From Anaerolineaceae bacterium (GTDB lineage Bacteria; Chloroflexota; Anaerolineae; Anaerolineales; Anaerolineaceae): a DNA stretch of 64,000 bases. This document shows, piece by piece, positions 27,595-36,410 of the stretch. The stretch spans positions 62,001 to 126,000 of the forward strand of contig JAURZL010000009.1 of the NCBI GenBank assembly GCA_030653365.1. Direction: 5' to 3'. The notes beneath the pieces were generated by a model that saw only the letters and a list, made by a program, of their open reading frames with translations, had not been told where the DNA came from and made no database searches. The position numbers and the translations under genes are program-made. How positions within the stretch are numbered: position 1 is the first letter of the stretch; each line of letters starts with the position of its first letter.

Positions 27595-28443
27595 TTACCC
27601 AGGATCCCAATACAATAAAGCTGTTCGCATGGCGGTTGGCCAGATATATTCACCATTCTGGCGTGTAAGATTGTTTTCTAATAAATCCCAAAGTTTTTTA
27701 TCCCATTCACCTGATTCAAATAAACCCAATCTGCTTTTCATTTCTTCCAATGCCTCTTCAATTGTTCGGTGTGCCCATGGTTTCCAGAGATGGTCTTCTT
27801 CCATGATTACATTCGGAAAAATGCCCATCTGCCAGAGAATATTGATTGCAATCTGATAGTTGGGACTATCGTAAGGATTTCCCCAGACCATGTTAAAAGC
27901 CTGAGACATTAAACCATCCACGTGTGGAGCACGAATGAGCAGAATAATTCTTTTTCGGGTGACAGCCTGCATCGCCGATATAAAACATTCAAAATCCTCT
28001 GCCCCGTACATAGCGTGGGAACAGAAACAGATATCGTGGGCTTCAAGCTTAACTTCAGGCCAACATCCCTCCAGAATATTCACCTGGTCAAGGTTTTCAG
28101 CCTGGATTCTTACCTTCAATTGTTCCAGCATGCTTTTGGATGAATCAATGGCTGTTACACTTTTTGCATGTGAGGAAAATAGGCTGACCCACGCCCCACT
28201 ACCAGCGCCTATGTCTACGATCGTTGAATCAGGAAATTCATTTAATGTGTGGATCATGAAATCCCTGCTGGAATCGTTCTGTCGCCAGCGGTCATTTACC
28301 CGTTGATCGAATTGCTTTGCTTTTCCATGCCATTGATCCGATACACCTGTATCTGGTTGGGTTTTATGCTTTCTGCGTTCTGAACCCATTTTGACCAGCT
28401 CACGCCATATTTCACTGTAGTTAACCATTTCGATCTGCTTCAC
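27595..28443 (-). CDS. class I SAM-dependent methyltransferase
   Basis: 282 residues from a GTG at 28443 placed just after GGGAGAG; a TTG at 28464 and an ATG at 28428 are also in frame. Motif I is clear (VDIGAGSGAWVSLF), followed by the acidic end of strand 2 (VTAIDSSKSML) and a motif near DICFCSHAMYGAEDFE. The substrate is unknown. The gene stands alone between the esterase (same strand, ~150 bases) and a divergent membrane protein. Confidence 0.85.
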   Translation of the reverse strand: MKQIEMVNYSEIWRELVKMGSERRKHKTQPDTGVSDQWHGKAKQFDQRVNDRWRQNDSSRDFMIHTLNEFPDSTIVDIGAGSGAWVSLFSSHAKSVTAIDSSKSMLEQLKVRIQAENLDQVNILEGCWPEVKLEAHDICFCSHAMYGAEDFECFISAMQAVTRKRIILLIRAPHVDGLMSQAFNMVWGNPYDSPNYQIAINILWQMGIFPNVIMEEDHLWKPWAHRTIEEALEEMKSRLGLFESGEWDKKLWDLLENNLTRQNGEYIWPTAMRTALLYWDPG

Positions 28444-28596
28444 AATTCTCTCCCAACATATCAATACAAATAATTATAAAGGAGATGAGGCGTTATATCT
28501 TTGAATTATTCCTCCTTTTTTCATAAAACCTAACAAATTGGTATTAATATCCCCTACAATCATAAATATCGGATATGATCAGATAAGAGGTGCGGA

Positions 28597-29520
28597 ATGA
28601 AATTCTTTCAACGATTTTTTGGTGTAAGTTTGGTAATTTTGTCTGTAATTGGATTATTATTTTCAATTTTTGCGCTGGTTCAAACATGGCGGTTTCGCCT
28701 TCCTGTGGCAAACCAGGTTTACGATAGTTTGATATTTGCTGAAAAAGTAGTGAATACTTCCAGCTCCGGTCTGGCTGTGATCGATTCGAGCCTTACGAAT
28801 GTAAGAACAAGCTTGAATTCGCTGCAGGATTCGACTATGTTGATGGCTCAATCGATGGAAGATACCAGTAATCTGATCGGATCCTTTTCAAGCCTCTTTA
28901 AAGGAGATATTAAAGATACCTTGGAAAGCACAAAAATATCGGTCGTGGCAGCCCAAAGTTCTGCGCTGGTGATTGACAATCTTTTATTTGGTCTCTCCAG
29001 AATACCCTTTTTGGGTATTGATTATGATCCTCCCAAGCCTTTAAATTTAGCTTTGAAGGAAATCGGTGAGACACTCACGGATATGCCAGAGTCAATGGAT
29101 GAGATCTCCGGGAATCTCACGGATAGCACCTCCAATCTTCGCTCCCTCAAAGATGGAATCGATGAAATCGCTACAGGTCTGGAAAGTTTCCAAACTGATT
29201 TGACCACTGCCCAAAATGTAATTGGGGACTATCAACAAAACCTGACCGAAATTAAGAGTTCTTTGGACAATGCACAGGAAAAAATCTTTATCTGGAGTGT
29301 CTGGATTGCGATCATCCTGAGTATTATTACAGTTTCTATTGGCGTAGTTCAGGTTGGAGCAATTTTCCAGGGATTTGATATGATCAATTACCAGAAAAAC
29401 CTGGAAAAATTGATCGAAAGAAAATTTTATGAGCTTGGTTCAACAAAAGAACTACCAGATCTCAACAGGAATACAAATCATCAACTTGAAGAAACTGACC
29501 AGACTGAGGAAAAGATTTAA
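28597..29520 (+). CDS. two-helix membrane protein with coiled-coil outer domain, unknown function
   Basis: 307 residues, not recognised. An N-terminal membrane helix is seen at ~8-30 (LVILSVIGLLFSIFALV). A long Ser/Thr/Leu-rich helical region follows at ~40-225 with heptad-like spacing (VRTSLNSLQDSTMLMAQSMED; LRSLKDGIDEIATGL; LTEIKSSLDNAQEK). A second membrane helix lies at ~228-255 (WSVWIAIILSIITVSIGVVQVG), then an acidic cytoplasmic tail. The layout recalls sensor or chemoreceptor ligand domains without an output domain. AGAGG precedes the ATG. It converges with the phosphoesterase gene at 8 bases. Confidence 0.65.
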   Translation: MKFFQRFFGVSLVILSVIGLLFSIFALVQTWRFRLPVANQVYDSLIFAEKVVNTSSSGLAVIDSSLTNVRTSLNSLQDSTMLMAQSMEDTSNLIGSFSSLFKGDIKDTLESTKISVVAAQSSALVIDNLLFGLSRIPFLGIDYDPPKPLNLALKEIGETLTDMPESMDEISGNLTDSTSNLRSLKDGIDEIATGLESFQTDLTTAQNVIGDYQQNLTEIKSSLDNAQEKIFIWSVWIAIILSIITVSIGVVQVGAIFQGFDMINYQKNLEKLIERKFYELGSTKELPDLNRNTNHQLEETDQTEEKI

Positions 29521-29528
29521 GCACGATT

Positions 29529-30608
29529 TTATTCGCGGGTGAATTCAAAAATGGGTTTATTGGGTGAACAGGTATCCGAGCCTTGATCCATCACCTCCCC
29601 ATTCACATTAATGAATTGCCAGCTGTAACCTTTTGGTCCCAGTTTAAACTGGATCACACCAAACTGATCTGTGATTCGGACCTCGCTGAAGGGCTGAATT
29701 TGATCAATTCCATAATGACTGGCTCCTCCGGTTCCAACAATAAAAGTCCGGATTCCGAGCATCGGTTCGATTTCCCCTTTTGGATTAATTTTTGCCATAC
29801 GTTCATAATGGTGGTCATGACCATTAACAACAATATCGACTCCATGTGCATACAACACATCCCAGAATGAATACAACCAATCTGAATTTCCTGCGATTCC
29901 GGAGTTGTAGCGTGGGTGATGCCAGATCGCCAAGGAACAGTCGGAATTATTAACTGACAAATCAGCATTTAACCAGGCGACTTGTTCTGAAGTCGGTCCA
30001 CAGCCCACATAACCACAATTGGAATTCAACATCACAATGTGCCAATCCCCATGCTCAAAAGAATACCAACCTTTTCCCGCTTCACCGGCTAAACCTTCGA
30101 AATATCTCCAGTAATTTTCGATTGGATTGCTATAATAATCATGATTTCCGGGGACTACACGCAAATTTGGCATTAATTGTCCCCAGGAAGGACCAAAACA
30201 GTTGATGTATTCGTACATTAATCCATTTTCATTGGAGTTATCACCGGCTGTAAAATATAGGCCGCTGCCAATTCTCTCCAGTAATAAGGCTGCTGTCTGC
30301 TCGTCACCCATCTGACCACAAATGGAGATGTCTCCTGCTCCGGAGAAATAGACTGGTGTGCTGGTTATTGTGGCGGTTTGCGTTGCTATGGGTGAACTGG
30401 TTGGTGTCCTGGTCACATTCGGTAAAGAAGGTGCAGGGGTTTTTGTAAAATAATTCACTGTTCTGGTTAATGTTGGTGTATTCCTGTTGTTAAAGGAATT
30501 TTCTGATTCCTCGCCTGGTGAAATCGCTTGGTTGGTACAACCGACAAAAACAAGCAGACTGAATAGTATGATTTTGATAATAATTATTTTTCTCATCCAT
30601 TCAATCAT
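29529..30608 (-). CDS. lipoprotein metallophosphoesterase
   Basis: 359 residues with a lipoprotein signal (LLVFVGC lipobox) and a Ser/Thr/Pro-rich linker, so it is membrane-tethered outside. All calcineurin-type motifs are present: GAGDISICGQ (first Asp), TAGDNSNENG, PGNHDYYS, IWHHPRYNS and NGHDHHYER. The spacing resembles purple-acid-phosphatase-like enzymes. Likely a surface phosphatase or phosphodiesterase for nutrient scavenging. An internal ATG at 30596 is a possible alternative start; neither has a strong ribosome site. Confidence 0.9.
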   Translation of the reverse strand: MIEWMRKIIIIKIILFSLLVFVGCTNQAISPGEESENSFNNRNTPTLTRTVNYFTKTPAPSLPNVTRTPTSSPIATQTATITSTPVYFSGAGDISICGQMGDEQTAALLLERIGSGLYFTAGDNSNENGLMYEYINCFGPSWGQLMPNLRVVPGNHDYYSNPIENYWRYFEGLAGEAGKGWYSFEHGDWHIVMLNSNCGYVGCGPTSEQVAWLNADLSVNNSDCSLAIWHHPRYNSGIAGNSDWLYSFWDVLYAHGVDIVVNGHDHHYERMAKINPKGEIEPMLGIRTFIVGTGGASHYGIDQIQPFSEVRITDQFGVIQFKLGPKGYSWQFINVNGEVMDQGSDTCSPNKPIFEFTRE

Positions 30609-30704
30609 AACCGAAAGCGGGATATATTTAGGTTTTTTTTAGTTGAATTTACTGATTAAACAGCCTACAATCAATATATAACTATTTATTTGAGGGAGGC
30701 TCAA

Positions 30705-31247
30705 ATGGCAGACGATAAAAAGAAAAGTATTTTTGATAAGGCAGTCGATGCCCTGACGAATCGTGACGAGAAAGCTGAAGAAGCAGAAAAAGCTGCAAAA
30801 CTTCAAGCAGAAAAAATAAAAGCAGAAGCAGACAGGGCGACAGCCGCAGCTGCTAAAGCCAGAGGTGAAGCTGCCGCAAAGGTCAAAGCAGACGCTGCAA
30901 AATTGGCAGCAGATAAAGCAAAAGTGGAGGCAGCTCAGAAGGAACGTCAAGAAAAACTAGCGATGGCACAGAAAGAGCAAGCTGATAGATTAGCTGCCAA
31001 AAAAGTTGAATTGGAACAAAAACGAGTGGCAGAAGAGGCAGCTAAAGCAGCAGTTGTAAAACATGTCTGGACCAATGAAGACACCTATGCAAGCCTGGCA
31101 TTCAAGCATTATGGATCGATCAAAGAACCGTATTGGCGCCTGATCTATAATCACAACAAACACATCATCGGCGACCATCCGAATCATATCAAGACCGGGA
31201 CAGAGATTGAAATTCCTCCATTGCCAGAAGAATTAAAAAAGAAGTAA
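30705..31247 (+). CDS. Ala/Lys/Glu-rich coiled coil with C-terminal LysM-like domain
   Basis: 180 residues from the ATG at 30705, preceded by GGGAGG. Residues ~1-115 are a highly charged Ala-rich helix (KAEEAEKAAKLQAEKIKAEA and similar), a long coiled coil. The last ~60 residues resemble LysM (TNEDTYASLAFKHYGSIKEPYW, then IKTGTEIEIPPLP). There is no signal peptide, so it appears cytoplasmic, where some LysM-like domains act in protein contacts rather than peptidoglycan binding. It precedes the DAK2-like gene by 15 bases and is probably co-transcribed. Confidence 0.75.
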   Translation: MADDKKKSIFDKAVDALTNRDEKAEEAEKAAKLQAEKIKAEADRATAAAAKARGEAAAKVKADAAKLAADKAKVEAAQKERQEKLAMAQKEQADRLAAKKVELEQKRVAEEAAKAAVVKHVWTNEDTYASLAFKHYGSIKEPYWRLIYNHNKHIIGDHPNHIKTGTEIEIPPLPEELKKK

Positions 31248-31262
31248 TTGAAAGAATTGCTA

Positions 31263-31994
31263 ATGACAGAACAAAATATAGATCTCGTAAAAGTATTTTC
31301 CCAGGTTTCAAGAAACCTCAGCAAAAATCAACAAACTTTGAATGAGGCAGATTCCATTAACCACGATCATGGTGATCACATGGTGGAAACTTTTCAGACG
31401 ATCACAAGAGCGATGAAGGCAAAAAAAGGTGCCGAGCCGAGTGTTATGTTGAATAATGCTGCGAAGTCTCTGAGTCAAAATGCCAATAATGGATCAGCGG
31501 CCTTATATTCGCAAGGATTACAGAAAGCAGCCCAACAATTTCAAGGTCAGAATGTTGATACTAAATCAGCAATGTCTTTGTTACAGACACTGCTGAGTGG
31601 TGGTCAGTCTGCTCCTGCTCCGTCTTCGCAGCAATCATCTGGTATGGGTGATTTGTTAGGTTCTTTGCTGGGAGGAGGACAAACAACCTCACAACAGGCA
31701 CCCCAACAATCCTCCGGTATGGGTGATTTGCTCGGCTCTTTGCTGGGTGGTGGTCAAAGTTCACAACAGCAAACCGGCAGTGGTGGTGGATTCAGTGACG
31801 GGATTGATATAGGTGATCTTGTAACTGCTGGCATGGCATTTTTTCAATCCAAGAAACAGGGTAAAACAAACATGAATTCCCTGATTGATGCATTTGTAGC
31901 TGCCAGCGGGATGGGATCCAGTCCCCACCGCCAACAATCGACCCAGTTGGTTACGAGTACCTTCATGAATGCCTTAGGGAAGATGAATAAATAG
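31263..31994 (+). CDS. DhaL/DAK2-like domain protein with repeat insert
   Basis: 243 residues from the ATG at 31263. The N-terminal half carries LNEADSINHDHGDHMVETFQTI and NNGSAALYSQGLQKAA, which match the Asp/His-rich metal motif and the SGALY-type motif of DhaL/DAK2 domains, though the usual GDGDHG is altered. A low-complexity Gln/Ser/Gly region follows with two copies of SSGMGDLLGSLLGGGQ (~125-170), then a short C-terminal helical part. Enzymatic activity is uncertain because only part of the fold is recognisable. Partner of the LysM-like gene upstream. Confidence 0.55.
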   Translation: MTEQNIDLVKVFSQVSRNLSKNQQTLNEADSINHDHGDHMVETFQTITRAMKAKKGAEPSVMLNNAAKSLSQNANNGSAALYSQGLQKAAQQFQGQNVDTKSAMSLLQTLLSGGQSAPAPSSQQSSGMGDLLGSLLGGGQTTSQQAPQQSSGMGDLLGSLLGGGQSSQQQTGSGGGFSDGIDIGDLVTAGMAFFQSKKQGKTNMNSLIDAFVAASGMGSSPHRQQSTQLVTSTFMNALGKMNK

Positions 31995-32120
31995 GATTTA
32001 GATGTTAGGGGTTAGGTTTTAGGTTTTAGTGTTGAGTCCTGAAATAGCTTTACAGTTTTTAATAGGTTTTAGGAATTTTGAACCGAAAATATCGCTGAAA
32101 AACCTAAAATAATAAAAAAA

Positions 32121-32408
32121 AGTGCAGTGCATCCCAAAAGTTAGGTGCTCTGCACTTGCTTATTTAGGTGCGCTGCATCTCAGGGTATTTTCTGTACTGG
32201 TCCTCCTATGGTTGAAACCATAGGTCACAAAAATCCAAACTTACTCAAGCAGGTTTTAGAAATAATGCAAATGTGCGCTGCACTTGAGGAACATTAGGCA
32301 ACACTGGGTTCCACCAAAATGCCTGATCATCCAAAAACCAAAAGTGCGTTGCACCTGTTTATACATAATTAAGGTGCAATGCACCAGCATATTTAGGTGT
32401 TCGCACGG
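32121..32408. repeat. array of about seven short palindromic GTGC-N3-GCAC repeats
   Basis: Copies at 32121 (AGTGCAGTGCAT), 32143 (AGGTGCTCTGCACTT), 32166 (AGGTGCGCTGCATCT), 32271 (ATGTGCGCTGCACTT), 32342 (AAGTGCGTTGCACCT), 32372 (AGGTGCAATGCACCA) and a degenerate one at 32395. Spacing is irregular (about 22 to 105 bases), so this is not a CRISPR array. Confidence 0.7.
32205..32224. repeat. 20-nt near-perfect palindrome within the repeat gap
   Basis: CCTATGGTT and AACCATAGG (9-bp arms) flank a two-base centre. It lies between copies 3 and 4 of the short repeat array and could be a protein-binding site or a tight hairpin. Confidence 0.5.
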
Positions 32409-32522
32409 GATAACCAACAATAACATCTCAGAAAAGGTTTCATGAAAGAGCAGTTAAGCTTTATTTTTCTGTAAACATTATTCAGGACGGGTCACTATCA
32501 GCTATGACCTATCAGCTATCAG

Positions 32523-33785
32523 CTAATTCCTTACCGTGTAATCCCCTTCCAGGATCCATTTATACGTAGTTAATCCCTCTAATCCGATCGGACCACGGGC
32601 GTGCAGCTTCTGTGTGGAAACAGCCACCTCTCCTCCCAACCCTAATTGAGCCCCATCGGTAAAGCGCGTGCTTGCGTTGACATACACCACAGCCGAATCA
32701 ACTTCGGATTTGAAGCGTTGTGCGTTCTCTGGATTATTGGTCAGAATCCCATCAGAATGTTGGCTGCTGTGAAGATGAATATGATCCAGGGCTTCACCAA
32801 CAAATACCACAACTTTAATTCCTAACACAAGGCTCAACCATTCGCGATCGAAATCTCCTTCTTCGATACTTTGGATGCCTGCTTGTGAGTCTATTGCCAG
32901 AAAATCCTGGGTTGTGGGATCACATTTCAAGACAACACCGCTGGATATCAATCGCGCTGCTACCATGGGTAAGAATTCAGCGGCCACGGATTGATGCACC
33001 AGTAAGGTGTCCAACGCATTACACACAGTCGGCCGTTGAACCTTGGCATTATGAATGACTTCGACAGCTCTTTCCAAATCAGCGCTTTCATCCACAAACA
33101 AATGACAGATTCCAATCCCGCCAGTCATCACTTGCATGGTGGCATGTTGTTTACAAAACTCCTGCAAAGTATTCCCACCGCGGGGAATGAGAATATCCAC
33201 ATATTTATCCAGTTTGACCAGTTGATGCACCAGTTCCCGATCGGGATCATCGATGAATTGAACGGCTTCTGCGGGGATATTTGTTGATATCAGGCATTCG
33301 TGAATGATTTCAACCAGTGCTTTATTGCTGGCGAGGGTTTCTTTTCCACCTCGCAGGATGACAGCATTACCGGACTTTATTCCCAATGCACTGATATCCA
33401 CAGTCACATTTGGACGTGCTTCATAAATTACTGCCATAACACCTAAAGGCACCCGAATTCGTCTGGCCAGGATTCCATTCGCGAGTGTTTTTTCTTCGAT
33501 CATGGATCCGATTGGATCAGGCATCTGACTAAGCTCCATTAAATCCTTGGCGATACCATCCAGGCGTGACTGATTCAATAACAACCGGTCGATCAACGCG
33601 TCATTCAATCCAGCTTCTCTACCGTTATTGATATCGTCCTGATTGGCATCCAGAATACGTTGAGAGTCATTTTTCAGACGTTCGGCAAGTAGCAGCAGAA
33701 AATCATTTTTTTGAGCTGTCGTGATTTGTGCCAACTTCCGGGCAGTTTTACGGGCTATGATTCCGGTTTGAATCAGTTCATTCAT
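32523..33785 (-). CDS. proA: gamma-glutamyl phosphate reductase
   Basis: 420 residues, full length, second enzyme of proline synthesis: reduces glutamyl-5-phosphate to the semialdehyde with NADPH. Family motifs include VPLGVMAVIYEARPNVT, NAVILRGGKE, the active-site Cys in VQRPTVCNALDTLLVH, and the C-terminal TDGAQLGLGGEVAVSTQKLHARGPIGLEGLTTYKW region. Cytoplasmic. It follows proB by 18 bases in one operon. Confidence 0.97.
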   Translation of the reverse strand: MNELIQTGIIARKTARKLAQITTAQKNDFLLLLAERLKNDSQRILDANQDDINNGREAGLNDALIDRLLLNQSRLDGIAKDLMELSQMPDPIGSMIEEKTLANGILARRIRVPLGVMAVIYEARPNVTVDISALGIKSGNAVILRGGKETLASNKALVEIIHECLISTNIPAEAVQFIDDPDRELVHQLVKLDKYVDILIPRGGNTLQEFCKQHATMQVMTGGIGICHLFVDESADLERAVEVIHNAKVQRPTVCNALDTLLVHQSVAAEFLPMVAARLISSGVVLKCDPTTQDFLAIDSQAGIQSIEEGDFDREWLSLVLGIKVVVFVGEALDHIHLHSSQHSDGILTNNPENAQRFKSEVDSAVVYVNASTRFTDGAQLGLGGEVAVSTQKLHARGPIGLEGLTTYKWILEGDYTVRN

Positions 33786-33803
33786 TTTATGTAGCCTTTT
33801 TTA

Positions 33804-34913
33804 TTATAAGAACATTAAATTGTTATGGTGGACAATTTCCATCCCATAATGGTAACCAAGTATCTGCTCAATTTCCTGCGACTGCAATCCGATGATTTTC
33901 TGTAAATCATCATCATTGTAGTTAATCATCCCGAGCGCAAATTCTTTAAGTTTTTCATCCTTCAGACGAACAATATCCCCACGCAAAAAATGACCACCCG
34001 ATTTCACAATCCCGACAGGCAACAGACTGCCCCCTGTTCGTAAAGCCTTAACGGCCCCTTTATCCAATTGCAACCAGCCGCCATTATGGCGTGACTCGGC
34101 CAGCATATAGCGTTTTCGCGACTCAAGTTTTGAGATAAGTGGAGTAAAGCGTGTCCCTACCGGTTCACCAGCAACAATCTCCCAAATTCTCTCGGGAAAT
34201 TTTCCATTGGAAATCACAACCATGCAGCCAGAACGTCGCGCCAGATCCGCTGCCTGAATTTTGGTGAACATACCACCGGTGCCTAAGCCACTGGCACTTC
34301 CCCCTGCTCCCTTCCAAATTTCCGCTGGAATCTCATTGGTAGTTATCTCCAGCAAGACCTGCGCATTCGGATTAGTGCGTGGATCAGCTGAATATAATCC
34401 ATCCTGGTCGGTAAACAGCACCAGCAAGTCCGCTTCGACCACATTTGCCACCAAGGCTGATAAATTATCATTATCACCCAATCGGATTTCTTCTGTGCTG
34501 ACAGTATCATTTTCATTGATCACCGGGACAACCCGATACTGGATCATGGCTTCCAGTGTATTGCGGGCATTCAAGTACCGTCGTCGATTTGATAAATCCT
34601 CACGGGTCAGCAAAACCTGCCCGACCGGGATTTGATAATAACCAAATAATTGTGAATATAGTTCCATAAGGCGTGATTGCCCGACGGCTGCTAACATTTG
34701 TTTGGCGGGAATATGTTTTGGCAGAGAGGGATGTCCCATGATGGAACGACCAACCGCCATGGCACCCGAACTGACCAGAATTACCTGATGCCCCTCCTGG
34801 TGTAAGCGTGCAATGACTCGCACTATCTCTATCATGTGTTCCATGGATAGTTCTGTTTTCCCCTGCGTAAGGGTGGAGGTACCCAATTTAATCACAATTC
34901 TTTGAGCCTGCAT
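33804..34913 (-). CDS. proB: glutamate 5-kinase with PUA domain
   Basis: 369 residues from the ATG at 34913 (AGGA seven bases upstream, length as usual for ProB); a TTG at 34946 is less likely. Motifs: IVIKLGTSTLTQG (phosphate binding), VILVSSGAMAVGR, PVINENDTVSTEEIRLGDNDNLSALVA, and GTGGMFTKIQAADLA. A C-terminal PUA domain starts at ~275 (QLDKGAVKALRTGGSLLPVGI). It phosphorylates glutamate as the committed step to proline and is normally feedback-inhibited by proline. First gene of the proBA operon. Confidence 0.96.
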   Translation of the reverse strand: MQAQRIVIKLGTSTLTQGKTELSMEHMIEIVRVIARLHQEGHQVILVSSGAMAVGRSIMGHPSLPKHIPAKQMLAAVGQSRLMELYSQLFGYYQIPVGQVLLTREDLSNRRRYLNARNTLEAMIQYRVVPVINENDTVSTEEIRLGDNDNLSALVANVVEADLLVLFTDQDGLYSADPRTNPNAQVLLEITTNEIPAEIWKGAGGSASGLGTGGMFTKIQAADLARRSGCMVVISNGKFPERIWEIVAGEPVGTRFTPLISKLESRKRYMLAESRHNGGWLQLDKGAVKALRTGGSLLPVGIVKSGGHFLRGDIVRLKDEKLKEFALGMINYNDDDLQKIIGLQSQEIEQILGYHYGMEIVHHNNLMFL

Positions 34914-35105
34914 AAACACGTCCTGGAGGAATTTGGAATTGTCCAATCATACCTGATTTATTGACTTCCTTCAACAAGAATGACCAGCCAACCATTTCCA
35001 AGCAGAAATTCATCATCAACTGATCCGTCAAGAATTAATTTCGACCAGAAGTACCTTTTTTCGCATACAGTCAATCACTCGCGAAGATCGAAAAGTCAAA
35101 ATCTA

Positions 35106-35151
35106 GGAATCAATATCCATAAATTTAGCTAAATTTATGGATATTGATTCC
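35106..35151. repeat. perfect 46-nt palindrome upstream of the ATPase gene
   Basis: Positions 35106-35128 are the exact reverse complement of 35129-35151 (half-site starts GGAATCAATATCCATAAA). A related weaker inverted repeat (CCATAAATT / AATTTTATGG) follows directly at 35151-35174. It lies just upstream of the presumed promoter of the ATPase. Confidence 0.8.
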
Positions 35152-35193
35152 ATAAATTATTTTAATTTTATGGAGTCATGGTACAATAAGAAC

Positions 35194-36333
35194 ATGATTA
35201 CTCGAGTATTTGAACCAGTTGATAAATTTTTAAAACCAAACCGGGTTTTACTCATACATGGGCCAAGACGTGTTGGAAAAACAACATTGCTTCAGAAAAC
35301 TTTGTCCGAAACTACTCTAAAATATAAATTGGACTCCGGGGACAACATTCTGACTCAGCAAATATTGGGTTCACAGGACTTTTCCAAAATATTGGACTAT
35401 GTCGAGGGGTATGAACTGATTGCAATTGATGAGGCTCAAAATATTCCAAATATTGGAATGGGACTTAAAATAATCGTGGATCAAGTTCCTGGGATAAAAG
35501 TTATCGCAACAGGGTCGTCATCGTTTGAACTGGCAGGTCAGGTTGGTGAACCCCTTACGGGTCGGAAACAGACATTGGTGCTCTATCCATTGTCTCAAAT
35601 GGAATTGAGACAAACCTATAACAGCCATGAGTTGGTGCAAAATATTCCGGATTATCTCATTTTTGGCAGTTATCCTGAAGTCTTGCAAGCCTCATCACGT
35701 ATTGAGAGGATTGATATCATCAGTGAGATTGCAAATTCTTATTTATTGAAAGATTTACTGGTTTTCGAGAGAGTTAAAAGCTCACGAATATTGTTAGACC
35801 TATTGAAACTTCTTGCATTTCAACTGGGTTGTGAGGTCTCATTGAATGAGCTGGCTACACAGCTTAGAATTGATGTAAAAACTGTTCAAAGATATTTAGA
35901 CCTTCTTGAAAAATCATTTGTCATATACCGGTTAAACGGTTTTAGCCGAAACCTAAGAAAAGAAGTCACCAGCAAGGCGAAATATTATTTTCTGGATACG
36001 GGAATAAGAAATGCTCTCATAGCACAATTCAATAATTTAGATCAACGAAACGATGTTGGTCAATTATGGGAGAACTTCCTCATGATCGAAAGGATAAAAC
36101 TCCGATCTTATTGTAGTATGCCTGCAAATCCCTATTTTTGGCGTACCTATGATCAACAAGAAATAGATCTGGTGGAAGAACGAGAAGGAAAGTTATTTGG
36201 TTATGAAATTAAATGGTCTCACAATAAAGAAACATCTGCCCCAAAACTTTGGAAAGAAACATATTCAAACGCTGAATTTATGACAATTAATCAGAAGAAT
36301 TACATGAATTTTATAATTCCATCCAAAAGTTAA
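35194..36333 (+). CDS. AAA-type ATPase of the DUF4143 family
   Basis: 379 residues from the ATG at 35194 (MITRVFEP, a typical family start). The in-frame ATG at 35137 lies inside the 46-nt palindrome and is unlikely. The AAA domain has the P-loop HGPRRVGKTTLL, Walker B ELIAIDEAQNIPN, and sensor region VIATGSSSFELAG. A winged-helix segment follows (ELATQLRIDVKTVQRYLDLLEKSFVIYRL), then the DUF4143-type nuclease-like C-terminus (GQLWENFLMIERIK, QEIDLVEEREGKLFGYEIKWS). The role of these solitary ATPases is poorly known. A TACAAT at 35182-35187 is seven bases from the ATG, hinting at a very short leader. Confidence 0.88.
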   Translation: MITRVFEPVDKFLKPNRVLLIHGPRRVGKTTLLQKTLSETTLKYKLDSGDNILTQQILGSQDFSKILDYVEGYELIAIDEAQNIPNIGMGLKIIVDQVPGIKVIATGSSSFELAGQVGEPLTGRKQTLVLYPLSQMELRQTYNSHELVQNIPDYLIFGSYPEVLQASSRIERIDIISEIANSYLLKDLLVFERVKSSRILLDLLKLLAFQLGCEVSLNELATQLRIDVKTVQRYLDLLEKSFVIYRLNGFSRNLRKEVTSKAKYYFLDTGIRNALIAQFNNLDQRNDVGQLWENFLMIERIKLRSYCSMPANPYFWRTYDQQEIDLVEEREGKLFGYEIKWSHNKETSAPKLWKETYSNAEFMTINQKNYMNFIIPSKS

Positions 36334-36352
36334 TTACAAATTACTGAAATGA

Positions 36353-36385
36353 AAAATCCAGGGACATTAATTATCACTGGATTTT
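36353..36385. terminator. bidirectional terminator after the DUF4143 ATPase
   Basis: AAAATCCAG (36353-36361) pairs with CTGGATTTT (36377-36385), loop 15 bases, with T-rich ends on both strands. It lies between convergent genes. Confidence 0.6.
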
Positions 36386-36410
36386 GTTCTTACGCGCTTA
36401 TCAATTCATT

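Larger units (their letters stand above)
31995..32522. other. 528-base gap between convergent genes, filled with repeats
   Basis: No reading frame of note. The first part has several GGTTTTAGG/TTAGG-type runs (32000-32110). The middle holds a short palindromic repeat array (32121-32408). The end has direct repeats of ATCAGCTATC near 32497-32523, next to the proA stop. No tRNA or clear U-tract terminator was seen. Confidence 0.6.

Noticed and set aside
32121-32408. Possible CRISPR array
   Set aside because: Repeats are only about 15 bases, imperfect and unevenly spaced, and no cas gene is present.
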